Positions 21,650 through 32,650 of a stretch of DNA of 64,000 bases are shown piece by piece. Every line of letters starts with the position of its first letter. The first letter of the stretch is position 1. The DNA is from Climacium dendroides (Eukaryota > Streptophyta > Bryopsida > Hypnales > Climaciaceae). The notes under the pieces are model-generated. The model ran no database searches and was not told the origin of the DNA. It saw only the letters and a program-made list of their open reading frames with translations. A program made the position numbers and the translations under genes. The stretch lies in the NCBI GenBank assembly GCA_950106755.1, contig OX467082.1, positions 6,510,001 through 6,574,000 of the forward strand, in the 5' to 3' direction.

Positions 21650-24600
21650 ATGGCGGACTTCACGACTTCCACGCACCGAAAACGGTGGATCCTTAGTCCG
21701 CATGATCTGGTATATTCTCGTCGTCGCGTTTGGTCTATGGAGCTGCATGCATTGGGAGGCTCGTACGTTTCGGATGGGATTGCTGTGGTGAAATTTGATG
21801 TAGGACTTTGGGATAGGAAAGCTTACAATCAGGATTTGGCTAGGGTTTGAAATTTTCATTCTGGTCGTTGCTGTATTGCTGAACCTGATTTTGCATGATT
21901 TCGGTTTGGGACTGGTTTTGGAACGTGATTGGAACGTACTTAGGAGGTGTAATGATTGGATTAATTGTATCCATGTGCTTTGATTTCGCATTCTCTGTCT
22001 TGCTAGCTGAGGTTGGGAGGAACGGGTTGGGAGAGGGGAACTAGGAGGTTTGGAAGCACGTTGCTGGCTCCTCATGGGATTGACTGCTTACCCTCTGCTC
22101 GTGCAAATGCGTACTTGCTTAATAATTTAAGAAGGCTAGTAGAAGTCGTTGCGGACTTCATTGAAGTTTTGTAATGAGCACTTCATTCGGACTAGTTTGT
22201 TGCTATTCTGTATCGGCGACCTAGGGTTTTCATGGATGTTGTGAGGGCGCTCGATCGGTTGATCGAAGATTGGGCATTGCGATTTGGAGTATCAATGGCT
22301 TTTGAAGCTTCTTCTGAGAGCAATTCATGATTAGTACATCGTGGAAGCTCGAAAATTGGATGGAGTTTTTTTTGCTGTTTCTGTACATGGGAGTATTTTG
22401 TACTGAATCAATTTGTTGTTATTTTCTGCAGACCAGAAGGTACCAAGCAGCGAATCAGCGGGCAGTCGATGCTCTACAGAAGGTAAATTGCATTCTGTCA
22501 AGATTCCTCAACTGGATATGTTTTTTTGGATTGCTTTTTGTCCTTCTAACTTGTGCAGTTTGTAGCGAAATTGTGAAGTGCCCAGTAACCTTCTGTAAGC
22601 CCTAATTTAGCACAATTTGAAACCCTAAACTTTCGTAATTAGCGTGGGACCAGCTGAGACATTGACACGGTCTCCACTTCATGTTTAATTTGTTTCAAAG
22701 TAAGCGTTGAGTAAAGTGGGATACGACGTGGTCATGGCAGTATGGCGCAACTAGAGTGGAAGTACAAACCGATGGGAGCCTGACCTACCCTGGTGCTGGT
22801 GGAGATGGAGAAAATGGTCCGCAATCCTCTTACTCATGAATTTTCCAATTGTCTCACAAATTTGAATTACGAATTGTATTGGTAGTCTTTTACCTAGGTC
22901 TTTAATTTAGTGCGAGACCCGCATTTCTCTCAAAGCTTTAGTATTAGAATCTGCTATGTGATCGAAGTGTAGAAGATCTATGGTTTTGTGCCGTCTCTTC
23001 TGCGATTGTTGTCTTTCTTATATGACTTCCTGTTTTCATCAGGAAGAAGGGGATCCTTACCAGAGCATCTCTCAATTGAAGAAGAGCTTCTTCTTCGAAG
23101 ATATTATGAGAATAAAATTCAGCAAGTTTGTGCAGCTTTTAGACTTCCCAACAAAATTCAGGTGTGGGCACTTCATTTGAGTTAACTCAAGGATTTTGTA
23201 CATATTGAAAAAGCATTGAAGAGTACTTGTGGATACCTTCTTCACTCTTTTATTCTGATGCTTATTGTGAATGATATCCAGAGAATTTTTGGTTTTCATT
23301 TTTGTTTGACGTGGACATGGAAATGATTGACCTTGTCTAATATTGTATCATTGTCCACTTTGTGATTCATCGGCTCATATTCAAATCTCCTCGAGATTCT
23401 GCATTCACTTTTGGGCAAACTATTCCTGCAGGCCACAGCTATTATGTACTTTAAGAGATTTTATCAACAATGGTCTGTCATGGAGCACGACCCCAAGAAT
23501 ATCATGTATGGTTTTTTCATGCTCTCTGTTTTTCATTCTATGTGTAGAGCGTCTGCATTCTTCATGCAATTATGCAATAGCTGTTCTAATACGAAGCCTT
23601 GATGTAGAGGCAAAGATTCTTTCATAGACTAGTGTAATCATCTCCATTGCTTTGAAAGGGTATGCCAATACTGTTTCCCATTTTTAGTAACCTACAGTTA
23701 TTGTCGGTATGATTTATGTACGTGTGTGTTCCTTTTGAAACATTGCACTGTTTCTGAATAGAACAGAGTTTTTGTGTGTGATTGGCAGGCTCACGTGTAT
23801 ATACTTGGCATGTAAAGTAGAGGAGTCCCATGTTTCAGCTGAAGAATTGGGAAAGGGTATCCAGCAAGATCCACAAGTGGTCCTAAAAAATGAGATGATC
23901 GTGTTACAAGTATGTACCTCATCTATGTGTCCATGGTTTCGTTCTGTGTTGTCAGTCAGACAATTTATCAGTTTTCTTATCCGGAGTAGAATGGTGTATA
24001 TCACTTTGAGAGACCATTTGTTCTTGCTGAAGTGAATTGAAGGTTGACTATCATCGGTAGTCCTGTTGCCTCTTTTGGTGCAGTTTAGAGCTGAAATTGG
24101 AAAACTTGATAACTTGGCTTTCGGACCTCTTTTCATTCAGGGCTTAGAATTCGAGCTCATTGTATACACCCCGTATCGCTCTATGGAGGGCTTCATCTAC
24201 GATTTAGAGGTAAAACCTTTTGAGAGCACATTGTTCACTCGTGTAACTAAAGCTGCTCCTGCAGATCTTAGATATGCACTATTTTTTGGGAGACTTTTTA
24301 TCGTTTTGGTATCTTTGCCTTGCGTTTTTACTGAAATTTTGTCAATACTCCTCTGCGTAGTTTTTAACAGAAGACGTGGAAAGCTATATGTCACCGGATT
24401 CAAGCTAACCATATTCTTTACCGTTGTTATCAAGCATAGCTGTGTGTCTGTGCTGATTTTAGTACGTGGTGTTCTGCAGCCCTTTGTGCAGCGGATGGGC
24501 CCAGCTGGCTTGCAAGCATTGCAGGTGAGATTCGTACATTGGTTTTCTTTTTCATTGTCCCCACACTGTCCTAACTATCAGCAGTGATATTTTAACAGTT

Positions 24601-26494
24601 TTTTGCAGTCTGCAAAGAATTTTCTGTCTGTTAGGATTAGTACTCTGCATTTTTTCTTCCTAGACATAACGTAATTTTGTCTACACCAGAATGTATATTA
24701 AGATATGGGCATGTTGATTAATGCTTTGGTCAGACATGATCTTAATGCATCAATTTTAGGAGAACTTCACACGAAGCAGTTCTTGGGAAATCCGAACTGT
24801 CCAAATATTCAACAGTTAACGATATGTTTTTTTTAGAAATTTAGACCCTAAAACCCAACACTTCATATTGAGAAGCCTGTAAGAATCTGTCCTTTCTCCC
24901 GAATCTAGACGACGGAGCACTTGTTCAAGTTCATATTATAACATATGTACCTGTAAATTTTAATTGCTTTCTTAACAGGGGTTGCGAACAGCAGCAGCAT
25001 CTGTTGTGGATAACATGATGCTTACAGATGCTCCTCTTCTTTATCCGCCAGGCCAGGTTTGTCTTTAACTAGTCCAATTTTCTTGTTTCTTGAATAGACT
25101 TCAGTTTATCCATACGGTTGCTGCTGGTTTTTGAGAGAGTTTTTAGTTTGGATAATATCATTTGTGGTACATTAGTCGTGCTGAAAAGTATTACTACAGA
25201 ATTTTTCCACCACTGAACAGTATTACCTGGAGACTGTAGTTGTGAAATTATACTTTGCAAAAGCATTACTAGGGAATAGAGTATCCAGCTCTTAGTCAGA
25301 CAGAAGGCTGACAGAACCGTTCTCTTTTCCGTCTGAAGTTAGCATTAGCTGCGCTGCGCATTGCCAACCAGGAAGAGTTCAAGGTGGATTTTGACGGGTA
25401 CCATTTTTCACAATGACTTGATTGTGGTTAGGTGATGTGTTTTGAGTTGTCTTTTATTCCTTTTTTCGATTTCGGTACATGCGCACTGAGGGTGTTTGTT
25501 CGGCATATGAACTGTACCAAGGTGTTCCAAACGAATGCCTTATGCATCAAGATATGAAGGTGTGAAACTGTACATGCTGGTACTCTGTGATCTGACATCA
25601 TCCCCATGGATCCAGGTACCTCCAAGCTCTACCAGAACATAAAAGGCTGCAGCAATCATACGCTGAATTGATTGCGAAGGTTGATGCCATTCAGAATCTG
25701 GTAAGATACAGTGTTCAGCACTGAAGAATACTGTCAAGACAACTTAGTAGTCAAATGCTTCTGCTCATATTATCTTGCCCTGAGGTGGATCTTTCAACCA
25801 TATTTTGTTTGGGAAGATCAAACTGGAGGATACCTAGGCCTCAGCGTTAGCTTTGTGAACTATGTGTTGCTGATGTGTCACTTGATTTTTGTTGGCATAT
25901 GTCTTGCCGTTCAGAAACGAAATGAGCGCTAATTTGCGTTTTGGTATTTCAACTGACAGGTCAAGGGGACTAAACAGCCCTTAGAGACGGAAGTGAGACA
26001 CATTGATCTCAAGCTTAAGTATTGTAGAAATCCTAGGTTACAGGATGAGTACGTTCCTTCACCTCCCTATCAATATTTTTTTGCAAAACCTGGACAATGT
26101 AGACAATGTGATCTGATGCTATAGAAAGTTTTTTCTTTCGTTTTCTATAAGGGTTCTTTAGATACATCGTGTCATTGCAAATTGCAGGAGTAAGGGAAAA
26201 CGCGACCGCAAGCCGAAGAAAGGCGAGCGCAAGCGACCACCTAGTGACGTTGCAATGTCCAACGCTGTCGATGATTCTGAACCCCTGTATGCTGTCTTCA
26301 GTACCCTACTTCAATTGGTTATATCATGCGACTTCTTCAGCTACATATTTTATTGCAACTTAAAACTTAACCCTGTTTAAACTTAAGACTGTCTTCATAA
26401 ACCGAAGAATCTCAGTGATGTTATGGTTTACAGGGATCTCAATGTGCCACACAGTGCCAAAAGAAGACAAAGTGAGGGAGATGTAATGATTTAG
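21650..26494 (+). CDS. CYCH;1: Cyclin H, regulatory subunit of CDK-activating kinase (TFIIH), 14 coding exons
   Basis: Nuclear cyclin that binds a CDK7/CDKD-type kinase; the complex activates other CDKs and, within TFIIH, phosphorylates the RNA polymerase II tail. Exons: 21650-21709, 22432-22482, 22741-22816, 23043-23161, 23432-23505, 23789-23909, 24141-24209, 24480-24524, 24979-25056, 25339-25397, 25616-25700, 25960-26048, 26188-26286, 26434-26494; 1086 bases, 361 aa, close to family length. Diagnostic parts are the N-terminal [22 protein letters not shown], first cyclin fold with [20 protein letters not shown] (about 106-125) and [19 protein letters not shown], then [15 protein letters not shown] and [20 protein letters not shown] in the second fold. 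The tail is lysine/arginine-rich. The C-terminus is uncertain: a donor inside the last exon (after 26482) could join an exon at 26743 and change the last few residues. Confidence 0.95.
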
Positions 26495-27660
26495 GTACAA
26501 GTGCTGGGACTGGAATGTCACAAATCTGCTCTTTGTTTTCACCATATGTGGATCACACAAGCCATGGTGAGTATTATGTCACGGACGAAGTTAGAATTTC
26601 TCACTGTGGCTGCTGGGAAGAGTTTTGAATTGATAAAAAGTTTCCAATTTGTGAGTTAGGACTCTCACTATATTCATGTTCGAATTTGACTGAGAAATAT
26701 TTACTGTTGATCGTGAAAAAATGATGGTTTCCATTTTTGCAGGTTGGGAGAAAAGGCATTGCAGTTAACTAGAGAGGATTCCTTGATAGCTGAGGGTAAT
26801 GATTTCAACATTTGGAAGTGAGGTTAGTTAATAATGCAAACTCTGAAAGCCAAGTGCAGAAACTGCACTTGCTTGAAGATTGTCTTCGTCGTAGTCCTAG
26901 TCTCTAGTTTTCTTCTTGAAAAAAATTTCATTGGCAACCGTTTCCCGATGCTATAGGACTGGCGCATTGCCACGTCCAAGCGAGTTTGGCAGAATGAAGA
27001 GTCACATGGATGTATGAGTTTGTTCTTTGATATTCGTCAAAGAGTGAGGATTACGATTCAATGTAAACATTCGTTTGCATGCGTTGCTTCGATTATATAT
27101 CACGTGACATCACAGTACCACAGTGAGCGAGTTCTTAATCTCGAATTCTTCATCTGCTGGCTACTAGTATACCGGCATGAACATGAATTGTTTGTGCCTT
27201 GAAGTGACTTACTGCCATATTTCCTAAATACTGTCTTAGATTGAACTGACTCGCATGTGAGTAACGTCATTTCATGAATGTTCTTCCTGTGATAGCTATG
27301 GAAGAAGGAATCTATATATTAATCTGTCTTGCAGGTGGTCTTTTTAAGTTAGTCATGGAAGAGACGAGCATGTTTCTCGTGATAACCTGAAGTCACTCTG
27401 AAACGTATAAAGTAATGCTATTCTTAGATGCTTTCGCCTGGATGCCGGTACTGTGGATTACTTTCGCTGGATAATTGGCCGACTTCATCCTCCTCTTTGG
27501 TCCATCCAGCTGCAACTCAAATTTTTCCCTTCAACTTCTGAAGTCCATGTTACGCAGGAATCAAGATCTCAACTTATCCTCTTTATGTACAGCATGAACA
27601 GTTTGTGTTTTTTTCATTTGTATCTCCAGAATCTTGTAAATGAAGAAACTGGAAATTGAG
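26495..27660 (+). other. Probable 3' untranslated region of cyclin H
   Basis: Moderate GC, acceptor-like sites (TTTTTGCAG/GTTGGG at 26743) and donor-like sites suggest a spliced 3' UTR or alternative last exons. None of the short frames here (27014-27202, 27453-27659) resembles a known protein. The end is approximate. Confidence 0.35.
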
Positions 27661-27669
27661 AAGTTTATT

Positions 27670-28010
27670 TTTTTCTGAAATTTTCATTCTAAATTTTCAT
27701 TCTAAACTTGAAAATCTATTCTATGAAAATCTATTCTATGGGAGGCTTTGTACACATAGACTTTCGAAGTAGATGTAGCATTTGTCTCATTCTTTGTTTT
27801 GATGTAGATGTAGCATTTGTTGATGCAAAGCTTCCTCCATAATATCATTTAGCAATGAATCTTAAGTGTCATTTGACTTGATATGATCAAAGAGAAATTA
27901 ATTGAAAATGACGTATTATTTGACAATCCTTGTTCTTGACCTTGTTTGTGGTTTTCAAAATTTTCTTTACAATGTTTGATAAGAAGTATGTTGATAAGAA
28001 GTATATATTA
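27670..28010. repeat. Cluster of very short tandem duplications
   Basis: Several 14-18 base units are doubled close together: AAATTTTCATTCTA (about 27677-27705), GAAAATCTATTCTATG (27710-27740), GTAGATGTAGCATTTGT (about 27770 and 27804) and GTTGATAAGAAGTAT (about 27975-28005). They look like recent slippage or repair-type duplications just past the cyclin H 3' end. Confidence 0.7.
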
Positions 28011-29084
28011 AGATTTTACCTCTCATTTTTTTTCATGTTATAATCATTATTCTGTACCAAGTTATATTAGAAAATCCTCAAAAACATTAGTAAGGAGGTA
28101 TTTTCTATTAGTTATCCATTCTAAAGCTAATTGTCAATCTTCCTTGTTTAGTTATGTCAATTCTTCAAAGTCACATTCTCCGATAGGTTTTGCTTGTTGG
28201 TTGAATCTTAACATTTGGTATTGGTAGAATATTTTGCCTTTTTGTATATCCTATGTGAGGGCCAATTTTAAGACATAAATTAAGTATTTTTTGAAATGTC
28301 TTGAAATTCTAAAATATTATATGTAGAATTTTCAAATGATTGCATACAAAATATTTTTTCCATATTTTTGCACAATTTTAGGAAATTATTCTATAAATAA
28401 TTTTCTTCAAAATTGTAAAAGAAATTGCTTGAGAACAACATTTTCAAGTGGAAAACTCTAAAACATTTATTGAATGATCATCATCAAATTGAAAAGACAG
28501 GACACCCAAGTAAAGATATGGTAATAAAAGAAACATCAATTAAGAAAAGATGCAACAATAGAAAATAAGAAAAATCACAACAACCAAACTAGAAGAGTTG
28601 TGGTAGACAAAAATCCAAAAATCAATAGTTTGAAGTGTTCAAACCATTCAATATTGAAAAATAAAGCATTCCAATAATTTATTGTCCAATATGACTCTAA
28701 CTTACGGTAGACAATGGAAAGTTTTCAACTTTGTTGAATTTTATTATGTCCCCTTTAATCTAAAGTCCATAAATTTCTAAATTAAAGGATTTTTTTTAAT
28801 ATAATATAATTAGTGTCAAAACTTTGAAGGAGTAATTTTTGCTAACCATACAATGTAGAATAGTATTCTTCTTTAATTTAAGCCAATACAATTCAAATAT
28901 ATATTTGGAAATAAATTTTCTTTGTTGTAGAAAATATAATTGTTGAATTTCCAAAAAAATTTGGTATCATAAATTGTTCTTTTTTGAATGAAGTATACAT
29001 ACTTTTAAGATGAATAATTCAATGTTCATCCATAAGTTATAAACTTTATCTTTGACTATGAATGTAAATAGTTGCATCATTCTA
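28011..29084. other. AT-rich spacer, nothing recognised
   Basis: Very AT-rich, no long frame, no inverted repeat that I could pair. Gene remnants cannot be excluded. Confidence 0.5.
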
Positions 29085-30262
29085 TTAACCATGGCCTTTC
29101 TTTTGTCGAAAACACTCAAAATTGCCATTTTCTATTGCAAAGTGCAAAAAATTTGTGAAAATTGATTTCTTTGCATATTTAACCATGGTCTTGAAAACAA
29201 AAAAATCAGAACTAGTAAAAGAATGTGTAAAAGTTTTTTTAGAAACTTTGGCCACATAAATTGCAAGATATTTATGTTTTAAGTGAAGAAAACAAATTTT
29301 TTTGCACCTTGCATGACTAGATTATTTGACTTCAAACCTTCTAACTTAAAATTTTTGCACTACAAAGTTTGAATTAAAGAAATTATCATAAAGGATTGAG
29401 TTGAGAGTCTTGAAAGAAAAACTAAACTAAAAAAAACTTAATTTCATTCTTAAAAACATTTGTAAAGTGAAGAAGGTTTGAGATAGAAAGAAAAAATAAA
29501 TTGTTAATATTTCTAAGATGGAATTGAAACACATTAATTCTAAAGGAGAGATTCATTAGGAAAAGTTTGCAGCTTGAAAAGGCTGCCAATTTTTTATTTT
29601 CAGCACCCCAGTAGTGCACATACAGGAAAAATTTTAAAATATTTTTTTGAAAAGAAAATTAAAAAATTATTCAATATGACATGGAGTTGACATGGAATCA
29701 ATAGTGTGATGTCAGATTTGAAATAAAATTAAATATTTTTAAATATTTTTTTCTCTAATTGCACCGTAGGGGGTGCAAACTTGGCAACCTCTTTCAAGCT
29801 TGAATTTTTCTTAATGGTTCTAGAAAGCAAACTAAATCTCCTGGAGCTTTATTTTTTTGAAAAACTCTAAATATTAAGTTCAAAGACAAATCTAATACAT
29901 TACTTTTCCTAAGATTGTTTGAACAACAAGATGCTCCATAACTTTCACATTACTAATCCAAATGGAATAAACCAAAGCTTTCCATGTAGACAAATATATG
30001 ATCTTTAAGAAGGAACAAATTCAAATTTAATTTAAAGTTTTTATGGATTTCTTTTGTTATATGGTGAGGTGAAAATTTTACTTAGGATTGTATAACTTTT
30101 GCTCCTAGTCACTGATTGAAATAAAAATTATATTCCTACAAAATCAATGTATTTTTCTACGATAAAACAAATTAAAAAAACCATGACAAAAATTAAGGTC
30201 TTAGGCCAACTTGCCTAAAATTCATTTTGTCCCTTATAGTGACTTTGGTCCTTTAGAGTTAG
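29085..30262. mobile_element. TTAA-flanked TIR element, copy D (degraded)
   Basis: The left flank TTAACCATGGCC has lost most of the CCCTAAAGGA end, but the next phrases (ACTCAAAATTGCCATTTTCT) match copies B, C and F. The right end TTTGGTCCTTTAGAGTTAG is a mutated version of the family end. It is longer than the others (about 1.18 kb). No coding frame. Boundary confidence is lower on the left. Confidence 0.6.
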
Positions 30263-31100
30263 AGGCTTGATGAGAAGAAATACCATACAAAAGGATCAAA
30301 TTCAGCACCAATTAATTCAATTCAATCAAAAAGTGCCTCATGTCATGTAATTGCTTTAAAATGACATAAATCTCTCAAAAGATCTATGGTGGAAATTCAA
30401 TTTGAACTCTTCCTTGTCCAAAGTCATACTCATGTTTACTATTTTGGGAGGTGACGTATGGCTCTATTTGGTAGATTTTGGCCTCTCTAACTTGGTCCCT
30501 TTAAATATTGGTTAATGCAATAAGGCCAACGTGAGACTTCATTCACCCTCAATCCATGTCTCCACATTAGCCATTCAAATTATAGATCCATCCCACTTTC
30601 AAATTCAAGGGATTCAATCACATTCTCTATTGGGGCCTAATTTATATACAGTAGTTAGTGAACCAATAATGAATTATCTTATTTAGAATGTATATAAGAC
30701 AAGATTCTATCACAAATTACAAAATAATCTAAGAACCCATCTACCAGTTTGTTTTTTCCATTTTCTAAGAAGTGCCATAGTCACGATATTAAATGTAATA
30801 GTGGTGTTTCAAATTTCAACATTCATCCACATAATGAAAAGAAAACATCATATTAGCACATATCACATATCCATAATTTTATTTTCATTCACAATTTGGT
30901 GATTTCATCCAATTTTTTTTTTTTAAATTTGAAGTTTTCTGACGATTTATAGGGGTTTTTTCATGTTTTTTTTTTTCTATAGACATGGTGCCAGGCCAAA
31001 AAAATTTGGTGCAATTTTACACCAAATCGCTAGAAAAAAACAACAACACTACCATCTACACATAATTTTAGTGCCGAATTTTTCATGTGAAATTGTTAAA
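30263..31100. other. AT-rich spacer upstream of TBC gene
   Basis: No supported gene or repeat. Composition shifts to GC-rich at about 31.15 kb, marking the promoter region of the next gene. Confidence 0.5.
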
Positions 31101-31438
31101 AGAGGCTATTTTAAAGTAGTTCTCACCATTTTTTTCAAATTGCCAAGTGTCGCGCTCTTCGTAGACGGTACCTACGTGCACTCCAACGCAGACACGACGA
31201 TACGCATCTTCGACAACACAGCCACCCACGCCCGTACAATTGCACGGGCTTAGGCTAAGACCGTGGCGACTGGGGACGAAACGAACCCGAAGAAGGGGAA
31301 GAAGGTCCAGCCCCGTCTTTCCGCCGTTCCCTCGTCGTCTGCCTGACGGATTTCCCCTGTTGCAGGAATCACGACGTCTGACCAATCCGTCGTGCATCCC
31401 CTCAACTTAGTGCAATAGCAAAATTTGCGTCGAACGTA

Positions 31439-31446
31439 TGGGCCCA
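31439..31446. promoter_or_regulatory. TGGGCCCA palindrome in the TBC gene promoter region
   Basis: Matches the plant site II (TGGGCY) motif on both strands, a target of TCP factors commonly found in promoters of broadly expressed genes. It lies in the GC-rich region before the leader. An eight-base match is weak evidence alone. Confidence 0.3.
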
Positions 31447-31699
31447 ACGTCGCAGTAGCCTTGTTCCCTTCGCCGAATTACTGCCGTCTTCTCCTCGGCG
31501 GCAGCAACCGTGCCCGCTGTGCCGATCTCATCAGGCATGGGACTGACGGGCCGTTGCGCACATGAGCAACAGCAACAGCACTAAGCTTACTAGTAGCACA
31601 AGTCAGTAGTCGTTTGCATTTGCTGCCATCCACAACTAGTGATGCGGCAGGCGCACTCATCATCACTCGCCTCTTCGATCGGCGAGGCTGGGGGCCCTT

Positions 31700-32650
31700 T
31701 TTTTGGTGCGGTTTGAGGCAATGTACCCGACGAGGGTTGGATTGGCGAGGTCGCTGTGACGGGATCTGGTTCTTCTGGCTATGGAGGAAGGCTTGTTGTT
31801 GCCGCCTTGGTGAGTATTCGGGAGACAGAGTCTTTTTTTTATTACGTTTTATTACGGGTTTTTTTGCTGGTTAGGAAAGTGGTGTACGGTTTGTTTAGGA
31901 TGAGCTGGGATGGTGGTATTGTGAATCGAAACTGTTGTTGTTTTGATCTGAAGAATTTGCGACGTCGAGGATCCTTCGTTGAGGTGTAATTCGTGTTTTG
32001 GAGGAGGATAGTCTGGGTCAACATTGTGTTCATTTGAAGTATGGGGGAATGAATGTTTATTTCTGCTGAAATTCTGGAAGAGAGCGCATGAAGAAGACTA
32101 CAGTCTGTTGTTTGCTTGTGGTAAGTCCAGAGAGTTGCGTGTTGTGAGTCTCGGGGGTTGGACTATTGAAACCCTAGAATTCCTTCGGGTGTATCTTATG
32201 CCTATTTTTGGCTTGAAGTGGATCGCGGAGTTCGCACATATGCATATGCGATGGATGCATTGTGGAAACTTGCGTGCACGTTTCTTGCTATGATTGGAAC
32301 GGTGGTGTTGATTGCGTAAGTTATGTCTTGGATGCGGACTTTGGTGGTTTATCATGGTCATCGCATGACTGGATTTACCAAAGTCGTGAAGTTCGTTTTG
32401 CCCAGCCTCAGGTTGAAGAGTTCATCTCCTGAAGTAGCTACAACTGAATACTGGAACTAAGCAGAGGCTCTATTTTGTTTAGTTTTGGGAATCCGATTTT
32501 TCTCGTTTGACCTGCGAGTCACTGTCTACAGAGCATGAAAAGCAGTGTAGTATGATACGTTGTGTTGATGCTTCAAGGAGACGATAATACTGACGGTGGT
32601 TTTGGCATGGCAGTATGTTGAGCTCATCCGGTTGATGGGAGGCAGCCGGG
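31700..32650 (+). other. 5' leader of TBC gene with probable intron
   Basis: A good donor (GCCTTG/GTGAGTATTC, exon end 31809) and acceptor (GGCATGGCAG/TATGTT, exon start 32614) would remove an 804-base leader intron and leave a short leader before the ATG at 32651. Open frames at 31614-31874 and 31756-31989 overlap this and are not supported as proteins. Confidence 0.45.

Noticed and set aside
21331..22075. Minus-strand frames overlapping the cyclin H 5' end
   Set aside because: Opposite to the first coding exon and promoter of a well-supported gene; no family features.
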